From: Bacteroidia bacterium
GTDB taxonomy: Bacteria > Bacteroidota > Bacteroidia > Chitinophagales > Saprospiraceae
Length of the DNA stretch: 64,000 nt
Direction of reading: 5' to 3'
NCBI GenBank assembly: GCA_030430845.1
Contig: JAUIKE010000013.1
Coordinates: forward strand, 1 to 64,000
Position 1 is the first letter of the stretch. Each line of letters starts with the position of its first letter. Made by a program: the position numbers and the translations under genes. Below the pieces are notes generated by a model that was given only the letters and a program-made list of their open reading frames with translations, ran no database searches and was not told the DNA's origin. Positions 1 through 8,347 of this stretch are shown piece by piece.

Positions 1-191
1 TGAAGACCCAAATACTGCTTAGCCAGGGAAGTTTGTGATGTTTTAGAATTTTTCAGAAAAAAAAGCCTGCTTTTGCGCCATTTGTCTATCAAAAGCGTTT
101 ATACAGATAAAAGTATCGCACAAAAGCAAAGTATTCGGTAATTTTTGCAACCGAAACCTGGCATAAGTAGTCCATATCATATGCTTAGTGG

Positions 192-224
192 ATACTTGAA
201 GCGGCTCCCTGCCACTTCAAGTAT
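192..224. other. Hairpin in the gene-free first 365 bases
   Basis: Bases 192-201 and 215-224 are a perfect 10-bp inverted repeat (ATACTTGAAG / CTTCAAGTAT) with a 13-base loop. The rest of 1-365 is AT-rich and I see no gene or named site in it. No T-run follows the stem, so it is not a clear terminator. Confidence 0.35.
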
Positions 225-365
225 TCATCAAACTTTGATGGCTCAGCAGTCAATAATTAGCATAAAAAGTGCGTTGAAAAAATAATCACCCTACGGACCC
301 ACCAAAACCAGTGTTCGAAGGAATCATAAAAGAAGTATACCCAGAACTTAAAAAAGTGAGATAAG

Positions 366-1166
366 ATGAGGAATAAAACAGTTGCCGGAATGTTAGCCCT
401 GGTACTCGGAGCATTTGGTGTTCATAGATTCTACCTTGGAAAACGCTTCCAAGGGATCCTACATATGTTTATTTTCTTTTTCACCTTTATTATTACCATT
501 GAGGAAAATCCGGAATTTCCGCTGTTTTTCATCCCAGCGCTGGTGGGCTTCGTTGATGCGGTACTCCTTTTTGCGATGCCGCAGGAAGAATTTGATGAAC
601 GCTATAATACTCCTATTAGAAGGCGCATTTACAAATCCAGGGAAAAAACCTATCCGTACAACGACCGCCCATCTTACAAGCACTACGCCAATACAGCTCG
701 TACGAACCCCAGGAAAGAAGGCATCCGCTTTTTTCGGGCTTATAATTTCGAAGATGCCCGAGATGCCTTTCTGGATGCGCTCGAACTGGATCCTGAAGAT
801 CCGGCCGTTCACTTCAACCTGGCTTGTACCTATTCCATGCTGGAGGAGGCCGACCGCAGTTTTTTCCATATAGAAGAGGCCATCCATTTTGGCTTTAATG
901 ATATCGACCGCATACATGAGCATGAAGCGCTCTCCTACATTCGCTCGCTGCCTCAGTTTGATCAGTTTGTTCAAAACGGCTATCGCGAGGTCAAGCAACT
1001 TCATGCGCATGAAGAAGAATCCGTGCTGGACCTGAATGCTAAAGACCCCGTCAACAACCTGCTCCAGCAAATTCGCCAGCTGGCCGAGCTGCGAGATAAG
1101 GGAATATTGACCAATGAGGAGTTCACGGAGCAGAAAAAGAAGATTCTGGATCAAGGGATTAAGTAA
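366..1166 (+). CDS. TM2-domain membrane protein with TPR-like middle and SHOCT-like C-terminus
   Basis: The protein has 266 aa. Residues 1-70 are a TM2 domain: a GAFGVHRFYLGK turn between two hydrophobic helices, ending in an acidic AMPQEEFDERYN segment. Residues 115-190 resemble tetratricopeptide helices (YNFEDARDAFLDALELDP, then HFNLACTYSMLEEADRSF). The last 35 residues (LAELRDKGILTNEEFTEQKK) match the SHOCT pattern of short C-terminal helices found on many small membrane proteins. TM2 proteins are inner-membrane proteins of unknown biochemical role; the TPR part suggests protein binding on the cytoplasmic side. The gene stands alone and starts at ATG 366 after a gene-free stretch. The domain calls are firm and the function is unknown. 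Confidence 0.8.
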   Translation: MRNKTVAGMLALVLGAFGVHRFYLGKRFQGILHMFIFFFTFIITIEENPEFPLFFIPALVGFVDAVLLFAMPQEEFDERYNTPIRRRIYKSREKTYPYNDRPSYKHYANTARTNPRKEGIRFFRAYNFEDARDAFLDALELDPEDPAVHFNLACTYSMLEEADRSFFHIEEAIHFGFNDIDRIHEHEALSYIRSLPQFDQFVQNGYREVKQLHAHEEESVLDLNAKDPVNNLLQQIRQLAELRDKGILTNEEFTEQKKKILDQGIK

Positions 1167-1271
1167 CATGAGTCATGCAAATCAGATGTAAAAGAGAGAG
1201 GGGCTGGATGCGGTTCAAAATAATTTAAAATTAATGGAGGTAATAAACCTGCCATCGGCAGTCCCTTATAA

Positions 1272-1407
1272 TAGCCCCAGGCTTTAGACTGGGGAAAAAA
1301 GGTATAATACATTATCGAAGCCCTGTAGGGGGCTTACAGATACGGCTGCCTCGCTGAGGCAAATAAAACAGGGTATAACCCGCAGCCCCAAGCTGAAGCA
1401 TGGGGCT
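1272..1407. repeat. Cluster of intergenic hairpins
   Basis: The gap 1167-1468 holds no gene but several short inverted repeats: CCCCAG/CTGGGG (1275-1294), a GCCTC/GAGGC hairpin near 1347-1360, and AGCCCCA/TGGGGCT (1384-1407). The two outer hairpins carry the same GCCCCA core in a similar setting (tttaga and ctgaag loops), which suggests a small dispersed intergenic element or an RNA structure rather than one terminator. Confidence 0.5.
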
Positions 1408-1468
1408 AATGATTGGTCGCCATAAGCAAGATCCCAAGGCTTATAAAAAAGAGGCTGTCTTATAACTT

Positions 1469-2236
1469 ATGTTTTGTATGCCTATGTACTGGTCTTATCA
1501 AAAAAACATTCAGCTTTGGGTAGAAAGGATGCTTCCTTCAACTTCTACCTTTAACCATCAGATCCTATTACTGCATGATGCTTTAGGTTCCATTCCGCAG
1601 TGGAAACATTTTCCTAAGCAACTATCCGAACAGCTACAGGCGGAAGTCATCCTCTATGAACGTCAGGGGCATGGCCGCTCCTCCCCTCTTCATGCAAAAC
1701 GATCTCCAGATTTTTTCCACAAAGAAGCCCTGGAAGTTTTACCAGCCTTTATAGAAGCCCATCAACTCCAAGAAGCTATTATTCTGGGGCATAGCGACGG
1801 AGCCACTATTGCCTTATTATACGCTGCTCATTTCAATCCGAAGGCCGTGATCGCCATCGCACCCCATATTTTTGTGGAAGATACTACTCTTCAAGGCATT
1901 CTTCTGGCTATGGGAAAAAGGGATGTTTTGATCTCAAAGCTCCGGAAATACCATGAAGAGAAAGCAGCAAACCTCTTCGACGTCTGGACAAATACCTGGA
2001 CCGCTCCCGAATTTAAACCATGGAGTATTCAAAAAGAGTTATCCGGTATTACCTGTCCTCTTCTGTTACTTCAGGGAGAAAAAGACGAATATGGTAGTTT
2101 AAAGCAATTAGCGGGTATTCAGGCAGTTGTACCGCATGCTGAAATTTCTATGCTCCCGGGAGTTGGGCATAGTCCGCATTCAGATGAAGCAGCTATACCA
2201 CTGATAAAGAACTGGCTACTAGCTAAGCACCCTTAA
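1469..2236 (+). CDS. Alpha/beta hydrolase
   Basis: The product is 255 aa, the usual size for a single-domain alpha/beta hydrolase. Visible motifs in order are LLHDALGS (oxyanion-hole strand), the nucleophile elbow GHSDG (GxSxG), an acid candidate in LLLQGEKDEYGS, and the catalytic His in GVGHSPHSDE. These make a Ser-Asp-His triad likely. The substrate cannot be told from sequence. The first codons (MFCMPMYWSYQ) are not conserved-looking, so translation may start at 1478 or 1484 instead of 1469. There is no signal peptide, so it is probably cytoplasmic. It is followed by the LytS/LytTR group, separated by a likely regulatory spacer. Confidence 0.85.
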   Translation: MFCMPMYWSYQKNIQLWVERMLPSTSTFNHQILLLHDALGSIPQWKHFPKQLSEQLQAEVILYERQGHGRSSPLHAKRSPDFFHKEALEVLPAFIEAHQLQEAIILGHSDGATIALLYAAHFNPKAVIAIAPHIFVEDTTLQGILLAMGKRDVLISKLRKYHEEKAANLFDVWTNTWTAPEFKPWSIQKELSGITCPLLLLQGEKDEYGSLKQLAGIQAVVPHAEISMLPGVGHSPHSDEAAIPLIKNWLLAKHP

Positions 2237-2249
2237 GTAAAATGGTCAC

Positions 2250-2280
2250 TCACCGACCTAAAAGCGCCGTTCACCGACCT
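2250..2280 (+). promoter_or_regulatory. Direct repeat upstream of the lipoprotein-LytS operon
   Basis: TCACCGACCT occurs at 2250-2259 and again at 2271-2280, exactly 21 bases (two helical turns) apart, about 60 bases before the lipoprotein start at 2338. LytTR regulators are known to bind paired direct repeats with helical phasing, and a LytTR gene lies in this cluster. That this is its operator is an inference. Confidence 0.45.
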
Positions 2281-2337
2281 TTTTAAGTTTTTCCCGCAAA
2301 TGCCCTTACCATTGTATTGAAATCAAAATCGAATATC

Positions 2338-2907
2338 ATGAAAAAGGCATTTTTGTTAATCGGAATATTAACTTTTTTATTATCCTCCTGTATCATTTCC
2401 CTGCACCCTTTGTATACGGATGATGTGATCGTATACAACGATTCACTAGAGGGTAAATGGGTACAAGGGGATCTTACTGCTCAAAATGACGAATTCCTGA
2501 TCTGGGAATTTTCCAGAGCCAAGAAAGGATACGAATTATTGAGACATAATGAGGTAGACAGTTTTAAATATCAGGCCGTTCTGGTTAAATTGGGAGATCA
2601 CCATTTTATGGATTTTTATCGGGAGGTGCCGGACGACTGCCAGGATGATATTGCCAACTTTTTGCCCACTCATAACTTCCTAAAGGTTAAATTCGAGGGC
2701 AACAACTTTAAGTTGGAGTACTTTGACAACGATTACCTCAAGCGATTATTCAAAGAGCGCAAGATCCGGATCAAGCATGAGAAGGTAAACGGTGATATCG
2801 TGCTGACGGCCGATAGTAAGGAGTTGCAGCAGTTTATGATCAAGTACGCGGAAGACAAGCGGGCTTTCTCGGGAAGTTATGAAGTACTGGAAAAAATGGC
2901 ACAATAA
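2338..2907 (+). CDS. Small lipoprotein of unknown function next to LytS kinase
   Basis: The start at 2338 (MKKAFLLIG) is preferred over 2317 because it gives a classic lipoprotein signal: positive start, hydrophobic core, lipobox LSSC with Cys18. The mature part (about 170 aa) opens with LHPLYTDDVIVYNDSLEGKW, a pattern I associate with outer-membrane or periplasmic lipoproteins of Bacteroidota, and is rich in charged beta-strand-like segments. The stop codon overlaps the ATG of the kinase (shared A at 2907), so the two are co-translated. It may be an envelope-stress partner or sensor accessory of the kinase; no domain is recognised. Confidence 0.7.
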   Translation: MKKAFLLIGILTFLLSSCIISLHPLYTDDVIVYNDSLEGKWVQGDLTAQNDEFLIWEFSRAKKGYELLRHNEVDSFKYQAVLVKLGDHHFMDFYREVPDDCQDDIANFLPTHNFLKVKFEGNNFKLEYFDNDYLKRLFKERKIRIKHEKVNGDIVLTADSKELQQFMIKYAEDKRAFSGSYEVLEKMAQ

Positions 2908-3977
2908 TGAAAATGATCAGTCAGTTCATCCAGAGCAGGTGGGTTCAGCACCTCCTGCTCTGGATCCTCTCTTTTTACATTTTACTTCGGATTTCTGCTT
3001 ATGAGTTTCCTCCTCAGAAAGTAGATTATGTGTATACCTTTCTGTTCCACTTATCCATTTGGAGCGGCGTTTATGTCAATCTATTCTTGCTCATACCCTA
3101 TTTATTGAGAAGAGGATATTATTTGTTATACTTTTTGGCCTTCAGTGCTACGGCCTTGCTGATGGTTATGATTAATGCCTGGACTTTTAAGGTATTATCC
3201 AACTGGCTCTTTCCGGATTATTACTTCATTTCCTACTACCAATTTGGCGACCTCCTACAGTTCAGTCTGGTTTACCTCATCATCACCAGCCTGATCAAAT
3301 TATCCAAAGGCTGGTTTGAACTCAATAAGAAAGATCATCAGATTCGGGAGCTGGAAAAACAGAAAATTAATGCTGAACTGCAAGCACTCAAACACCAACT
3401 GGATCCTCATTTTTTATTCAATAGTCTGAATACCATTTACAGCATGAGCCTGGAGGAGGATGCCGGAGCGGCCGATGCCATCCTTCAATTATCTGATAAT
3501 ATGCGGTATGTTTTGTACCAGGCCGATGCGGAAGAAATTGAGCTGGAAGCTGAATTGGAGTTCATCCAAAATTATATTCTGCTTCAAAAAGCCAGACTAG
3601 GTGAAAACAAGGCAGATATAAAACTGGAGGTGGATAAGCAGTTGGATAAAAACCTTAAGTTGGCTCCCCTTTTGTTTTTGCCTTTTATCGAAAATGCGTT
3701 CAAGTATGGTTTAAATAGCAAAAACGGCCAACCGTTTGTCCATATCTTTTTTCGGCAAAAGAACCAACGATTAATTTTTGAGATACAAAACAGCTATCAT
3801 CAGATGAGTTCCGCTCTGAACAAAAAAGAAAAGTCGGGCGGACTAGGCCTGCCCAATGCTCAAAAACGCTTGGAGGTGCTGTATCCGGGTACGCATCAAT
3901 TGAAGATCAGCTCGAAGGATGAGGTTTTTTCGGTTAATTTAATGTTGGATATTTTGTTGAATGATGTAACGCAGTGA
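2907..3977 (+). CDS. LytS-family sensor histidine kinase
   Basis: The 356-aa protein has about four transmembrane helices in residues 12-135 and no periplasmic sensor domain, then a short coiled linker. The His_kinase segment LKHQLDPHFLFNSLN follows, with His168 as the predicted phosphorylation site. The ATP-binding domain shows LPFIENAFKYGL (N box) and GGLGLPNAQKRLE (G box). This layout is the standard LytS/YehU type that pairs with LytTR regulators in Bacteroidota. It overlaps the preceding lipoprotein gene by one base, and the cognate regulator starts 216 bases downstream after a hairpin-rich gap. The stimulus is unknown. Confidence 0.92.
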   Translation: MKMISQFIQSRWVQHLLLWILSFYILLRISAYEFPPQKVDYVYTFLFHLSIWSGVYVNLFLLIPYLLRRGYYLLYFLAFSATALLMVMINAWTFKVLSNWLFPDYYFISYYQFGDLLQFSLVYLIITSLIKLSKGWFELNKKDHQIRELEKQKINAELQALKHQLDPHFLFNSLNTIYSMSLEEDAGAADAILQLSDNMRYVLYQADAEEIELEAELEFIQNYILLQKARLGENKADIKLEVDKQLDKNLKLAPLLFLPFIENAFKYGLNSKNGQPFVHIFFRQKNQRLIFEIQNSYHQMSSALNKKEKSGGLGLPNAQKRLEVLYPGTHQLKISSKDEVFSVNLMLDILLNDVTQ

Positions 3978-4028
3978 GATTTTGCTATTTTGAAGGTGGT
4001 GATGGTTTATTGATGATTTCTTCAGCAC

Positions 4029-4104
4029 GCAGATTCCGCAAATTTCGCAGATGTTGTAATTCGAGAAATTTGCGAAATCTGCCCAGAACGGGCCCGTTCT
4101 GGGC
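4029..4104. repeat. Two adjacent inverted repeats between kinase and regulator
   Basis: Bases 4029-4046 and 4065-4082 form an 18-bp inverted repeat with one mismatch (GCAGATTCCGCAAATTTC against GAAATTTGCGAAATCTGC). It is followed at once by a perfect 24-bp palindrome at 4081-4104 centred on GGGCCC. Lying between the LytS and LytTR genes, the pair could partially terminate or process the transcript; it also looks like an inserted palindromic element. Confidence 0.55.
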
Positions 4105-4193
4105 GTGCAAAAGAAATCATTAAATGAAAGCACCATCTAAAACACAGCAATATCTCCCCTGAACCCAAAACCCTGAACTCTAAACTCTCAACC

Positions 4194-4907
4194 ATGAACC
4201 CAAACTACATCTCCTGCATCATCGTCGAAGACGAACCACCGGCCATCAAGGTGCTGAAAAAGTATACCGAAAAGATCCCGGAGCTGGATGTGGTCGGTAT
4301 CTTTCAAAACCCACTGGAAGTGCTCCAGGAGTTAAGGCAAACAGAAGTAGATCTGTTGTTTCTGGATATCAACCTCCCTGACCTGAGCGGTATTGAACTG
4401 CTTAAATCTCTGAAGAACCCACCAAAGGTGATTTTCACAACTGCATATTCCGAATTTGCGCTGGAAGGCTTTGAGCTGCAGGTAACCGATTTTCTTTTAA
4501 AACCCTACTCCTTTGATCGTTTTGTCAAGGCAGTCAACAAAGTGCTGCAAGAAATTGAGACAGAAAAGAAGCTACAGGAATGGTCGGCATCAAAAGAAGG
4601 AGGCGTTTTAGTCATTAAAGCCGACCGGAAGATCTACCGGCTTTCATTCGAAGACATCCTCGTCTTACAAGCCTACGGCGATTATGTCAAAATTCAAACG
4701 ACGGACAAACAGCTGGTTCCAAAGGAAACGTTGAACAAACTGGAGACGCTTCTGCCAGACGATCAGTTTATGCGCATCCACCGCTCCTATATTATTGCAT
4801 TGAATAAGGTAGAATACGTCGAAGGCAATCTGGTGCATATTGGAACAAAAAACATTCCGGTGGGTAAATCATTCAGAGAAGAGTTCTTGAAACGGATACA
4901 GGAATGA
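4194..4907 (+). CDS. LytTR-family response regulator
   Basis: The protein has 237 aa. Residues 5-120 are a receiver domain: acidic pair E12-D13-E14, phosphoacceptor D58 in LFLDINLPDLSG, T/S switch in TAYSEFA, and Lys in LLKPYSF. Residues 140-237 are a LytTR DNA-binding domain (IYRLSFEDILVLQAYGDYV, RIHRSYIIALNKV). It is almost certainly the partner of the LytS kinase just upstream. LytTR proteins bind paired direct repeats; the repeat at 2250-2280 is a candidate site. The ATG at 4194 follows an AT-rich leader and fits the receiver start. Confidence 0.92.
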   Translation: MNPNYISCIIVEDEPPAIKVLKKYTEKIPELDVVGIFQNPLEVLQELRQTEVDLLFLDINLPDLSGIELLKSLKNPPKVIFTTAYSEFALEGFELQVTDFLLKPYSFDRFVKAVNKVLQEIETEKKLQEWSASKEGGVLVIKADRKIYRLSFEDILVLQAYGDYVKIQTTDKQLVPKETLNKLETLLPDDQFMRIHRSYIIALNKVEYVEGNLVHIGTKNIPVGKSFREEFLKRIQE

Positions 4908-4960
4908 GTGAAATCAATTTTTCCTTTATACTTAGAAAACCTATCTTTAACAAGAAAACA

Positions 4961-5004
4961 TTTAGAGGTAATTGGCCGCCGAATGGCGGCCAATTACCTC
5001 TAAA
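4961..5004. terminator. Strong hairpin terminator after the LytTR gene
   Basis: A perfect 20-bp stem (4961-4980 and 4985-5004) with a four-base loop GAAT lies between the regulator and the SDR gene. The stem is flanked by A- and T-rich ends, so it could end transcription in either direction. Confidence 0.7.
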
Positions 5005-5033
5005 TATAGTTTTTCATCATTACATCAAAACAC

Positions 5034-5792
5034 ATGAACTTCACAGGAAAAACCGTACTTATCACAGGAGGAACTAAAGGAATCGGAAAAGCGACTGCCA
5101 TTGCATTTGCCAGGGCCGGCGCCCGGGTAGCCATCAATTTCAGCAGCGACAACGAGGCAGCAACAGCCACTTATTCAGAACTGGAAGGAGAAGGGCATTT
5201 GTTGGTCAAAGCGAACATCATCTACCCCAATTCCATAGAAAAAATGCTGGAAAAAGTGATCGAAGAATTCGGTCAACTGGACATTTTGGTCAATAATGCG
5301 GGAATTTTTGACCCCCACCCTATTGACGATTCTTCCTATGACGAATGGCAAAAATCCTGGCAAAAAACATTAGGCGTGAACCTGATTGGACCAGCTAACT
5401 TGTGCTATTGCGCTGCTCAGCATATGATGGAACACAAGGAAGGGCGCATTGTGAATGTTTCTTCAAGAGGTGCCTTCCGTGGAGAGCCCAAACATCCTGC
5501 ATATGGTGCCAGCAAAGCCGGCCTGAATGCGTTGAGTCAATCACTGGCACAGGCCCTGGCGCCGCACAATATTTTTGTAGGTGTAGTAGCGCCGGGTTTT
5601 GTTCAGACTGATATGGCAAGAGACATTTTATCCGGCCCGGATGGTGACGCGATCCGACGGCAAAGTCCCTTGAATCGGGTAGCCAGGCCGGAGGAAGTGG
5701 CCCATGCCATTTTATTTTTGGCCTCAGAAGGAGCTGAATTTACCACCGGAACGATTATAGATGTGAATGGAGCCTCTTATCTAAGATCCTAA
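5034..5792 (+). CDS. SDR-family oxidoreductase (3-oxoacyl-ACP reductase-like)
   Basis: At 252 aa this is a classical short-chain dehydrogenase/reductase. The cofactor motif TGGTKGIG is at residues 11-18, NNAG at 87-90, the active-site Ser at 143/144 (VSSRG), and YGASK gives Tyr157 and Lys161. The C-terminal ITGTIIDVNG-like ending (TTGTIIDVNGAS) is the usual FabG-like tail. It reduces or oxidises a keto/hydroxy group with NAD(P)H in the cytoplasm; the substrate is not predictable, and FabG-like is a family resemblance only. It is monocistronic and closed by a palindromic terminator shared with the converging gene. Confidence 0.88.
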   Translation: MNFTGKTVLITGGTKGIGKATAIAFARAGARVAINFSSDNEAATATYSELEGEGHLLVKANIIYPNSIEKMLEKVIEEFGQLDILVNNAGIFDPHPIDDSSYDEWQKSWQKTLGVNLIGPANLCYCAAQHMMEHKEGRIVNVSSRGAFRGEPKHPAYGASKAGLNALSQSLAQALAPHNIFVGVVAPGFVQTDMARDILSGPDGDAIRRQSPLNRVARPEEVAHAILFLASEGAEFTTGTIIDVNGASYLRS

Positions 5793-5824
5793 GATATCAG
5801 CCCCCGGCCGGGGGCTGATATCTT
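5791..5824. terminator. Bidirectional terminator
   Basis: This is a perfect 34-base palindrome (17-bp arms, centre CCCCCGGCCGGGGG) exactly between two converging genes. It overlaps the stop codon of the SDR gene and reaches into the stop codon of the minus-strand gene. A/T tracts lie on the downstream side. Confidence 0.8.
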
Positions 5825-6755
5825 AAAAATTACTTTCCTTATCCAATTCATAAAAATGGATCAGTAAATCACTTTCATCAACAGGCTGAAGTTCTACCCG
5901 TTCCAGATTATTGGAAAGTGTGGGAATATGCTTCATCCCTGCATACAATTGCCCTTCTATTAATCCGAAAATCAATAGGTGGGCTGATTCTTTCAAGGGC
6001 AGGTTGAAATTGGTAAAACGATGACCGGAAGCGTGCATACGCACCACCGAACGTCGGTTGTCCAAAGAAAGAATGGCCATACTGTCCTCTAGTGGACCAA
6101 GGGCATTCAGATACTTGGCACTTACCATCGATTGGTGTTGCCGTTTGGACTGAAAGGCGGCACAGGCCACCCATTGAAAGTCCAGCAAGTAAAATCGGTA
6201 GAACTTACTTCCATTTATTTTTCTGACCGGCAATTTTTTCTTCTCCGATATTTGCCAATCAAACAAGGGAGATTCGCTAAACGTTCGTGTCATGCCGGTA
6301 CTCCCCTGAAATAATTGCATAGCTACCGGGTTTCGAATGCCGGATTCGATCGGAATATCGACCGGTAAGGGTTTGACTAATCGGAGGGGAAGCTGATTGA
6401 GGGAAGCCTGAATATATACCTGCCCAGCCATATCAAGTAGCTTATCTTCAGAGGAAGTAAATGTTTGAGAAAGGACAATTTCCCGTTTGGAAAACACCTC
6501 TAATAAATGTATCTGAACGGTTTGTGTTACCAAATGCCCGCTGAAATCGATCAGGCTATTAGGTGGGAAAGTGATGCGAGTACCCTTTTTACCAACAATA
6601 CTGGTTTGCCTGCAAGGATCTATATTGATCACTTGCGGTACCAGACAATGGTCGCTGAAAAAATCCTCCAGTGTTTCTAAAGGTCGTCCAATGGTTTTAC
6701 TCACCTTTGGAGAAAATCCTGATAACATAGTTTTGTAGTTTTCTCTATTCATCAA
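5823..6755 (-). CDS. Conserved hypothetical protein, Bacteroidota type
   Basis: The protein has 310 aa and no signal peptide. Residues 40-130 carry a pattern seen in many Bacteroidota surface or gliding-associated proteins: a CRQTSIVGKKGTRITFPPNS strand-turn followed by VTQTVQIHLLEVFSKREIVL and later a LLDMAGQVYIQASLNQLPL segment, which I read as a beta-sandwich unit. The C-terminal half has no recognisable motif. It is transcribed toward the SDR gene and shares its terminator. The function is unknown; start codons at 6755 and 6752 are both possible. Confidence 0.6.
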   Translation of the reverse strand: MMNRENYKTMLSGFSPKVSKTIGRPLETLEDFFSDHCLVPQVINIDPCRQTSIVGKKGTRITFPPNSLIDFSGHLVTQTVQIHLLEVFSKREIVLSQTFTSSEDKLLDMAGQVYIQASLNQLPLRLVKPLPVDIPIESGIRNPVAMQLFQGSTGMTRTFSESPLFDWQISEKKKLPVRKINGSKFYRFYLLDFQWVACAAFQSKRQHQSMVSAKYLNALGPLEDSMAILSLDNRRSVVRMHASGHRFTNFNLPLKESAHLLIFGLIEGQLYAGMKHIPTLSNNLERVELQPVDESDLLIHFYELDKESNF

Positions 6756-7032
6756 TAATCAAGCCAGTATAAAAAGCCACTTTACACCAACTCGAAGAAC
6801 TAATGCAGCAATGGTTAGACCGCAGTACAGGAATAGACCCGGGCAATCTAATCAATATTGCAAAAGCAATACGCAATGAAATTATGGAGGGAGTAATATT
6901 TAAGAATAGTTCTGTCAAATATAACTTATTTCAAAGACAAATAAAAAATTGCCGGCACATAATTTTCATTCCGCTCTTCATTTAAATGAATTTTTGGCTG
7001 CTGCAACGTATATTCATCCCAAAACCGTTTTT

Positions 7033-8301
7033 ATGCAACCATTAGCCGAGCGAATGCGGCCTCACTCACTCGAAGATTACATTGGGCAGCAACAATTGGT
7101 AGGCCCTGGTTCTGTCTTGTTCCAGGCTATTGAGGCAGGTTCTTTGCCTTCTATCATTTTATGGGGCCCACCTGGTGTTGGAAAAACGACGCTGGCTCAG
7201 ATCATTGCCAAAAAGCTAGAGCGCCCCTTCCACATGCTGAGTGCCATTAACTCCGGCGTAAAGGACGTCAGAGAAACGATCCAAAAAGCACAGAAGCAAC
7301 AGTTTTTTAACCGCCCTAATCCGCTCTTGTTTATTGATGAGATCCATCGCTTTAGCAAATCGCAACAGGACTCTCTGCTCGGAGCTGTCGAAAAAGGAAT
7401 CGTTACCCTCATTGGAGCTACGACCGAAAACCCTTCCTTTGAGGTAATTCCCGCACTCTTGTCACGCTGTCAGGTGTACCGCCTCAAGCCCCTGGAAAAG
7501 GAAGAATTGATCACTTTAGTGGATAAATCATTAAAAGAAGATGAATATCTGAAAGCCAAAGAGATCCAGGTTAAAGAATATGACGGTTTGTTGCTGTATT
7601 CCGGCGGGGATGCCCGAAAAATGTATAATTTACTGGAGCTGGTCAGTAACCTGCCCGACAAGGAAGGAAAAATAGTCATCACCAATGAACTAGTCCGGCA
7701 AGCTATTCAGGATAACCCGATTGCATATGATAAAGGCGGCGATCATCATTACGATATTGCTTCTGCTTTTATTAAGTCCATCCGGGGGAGCGATCCGGAT
7801 GCGGCTGTATACTGGCTCGCCCGTATGATCGAAGGAGGGGAAGACATCAAGTTCATTGCGCGCCGAATGATCATTTCTGCCTCCGAGGACATTGGCCTGG
7901 CCAACCCGAATGCCTTGTTGATGGCCACTACTGCTTTTCAGGCTGCCCAGGCAGTAGGATTACCGGAAGCGCGCCTTATTTTATCCCAGGCGGTGATCTA
8001 TCTTGCCACTTCTCCTAAAAGCAACTCTGCCTACACGGCTATTAAAAAGGCCCAGGAGCAGGTGCGACAAACAGGAGCTTTGCCCGTGCCTTTACACCTG
8101 AGAAATGCCCCCACCAAGCTTATGAAATCACTTGATTATGGACAGGATTATAAGTACCCTCATGACTATCCAGGCAATTTTACCCCGCAAGAGTATTTAC
8201 CGGAAGGAATAAAGGGAGCTCAGTTTTTTGAGCCGCAAGCCAATCCAGCAGAAGAAAAGATCAGGAAATTTATGGAGAGCAAATGGAGGAAGAAAGAATA
8301 G
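7033..8301 (+). CDS. rarA: Replication-associated recombination protein A (RarA/MgsA), AAA+ ATPase
   Basis: The open frame reaches back to 6949, but the family begins with PLAERMRPHSLEDYIGQQ, so ATG 7033 is chosen (422 aa, normal length). Walker A is GPPGVGKTT, Walker B DEIHR, sensor I GATTENPSFEV, and the arginine-finger region LLSRCQVYRL. The C-terminal half holds the RarA tetramerisation and helical region (YDIASAFIKSIRGSDPDAA, RRMIISASEDIGLA). RarA acts at stalled replication forks and gaps together with SSB and RecA. The gene is alone and followed by a hairpin terminator. The small frame at 6803-6985 upstream is probably not a gene. Confidence 0.95.
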   Translation: MQPLAERMRPHSLEDYIGQQQLVGPGSVLFQAIEAGSLPSIILWGPPGVGKTTLAQIIAKKLERPFHMLSAINSGVKDVRETIQKAQKQQFFNRPNPLLFIDEIHRFSKSQQDSLLGAVEKGIVTLIGATTENPSFEVIPALLSRCQVYRLKPLEKEELITLVDKSLKEDEYLKAKEIQVKEYDGLLLYSGGDARKMYNLLELVSNLPDKEGKIVITNELVRQAIQDNPIAYDKGGDHHYDIASAFIKSIRGSDPDAAVYWLARMIEGGEDIKFIARRMIISASEDIGLANPNALLMATTAFQAAQAVGLPEARLILSQAVIYLATSPKSNSAYTAIKKAQEQVRQTGALPVPLHLRNAPTKLMKSLDYGQDYKYPHDYPGNFTPQEYLPEGIKGAQFFEPQANPAEEKIRKFMESKWRKKE

Positions 8302-8303
8302 AA

Positions 8304-8339
8304 GCCTATAAAACTTGCTGGGAGGCAAGTTTCATAGGC
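8304..8339. terminator. Hairpin terminator between converging genes
   Basis: GCCTAT and ATAGGC plus AACTTGC and GCAAGTT form an interrupted stem of 13 pairs around the loop TGGGAG. It sits between the stop of rarA and the stop of the converging secreted-protein gene, which fits a shared terminator. Confidence 0.65.
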
Positions 8340-8347
8340 CAATAATT

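Noticed and set aside
459-1169. Long minus-strand open frame of 236 codons opposite the TM2 protein gene
   Set aside because: The plus-strand frame has clear TM2, TPR and SHOCT features; the minus frame has no domain and is a shadow.
6803-6985. Possible 60-codon gene upstream of rarA
   Set aside because: It has no domain and no good ribosome site; it is probably part of the rarA upstream region.
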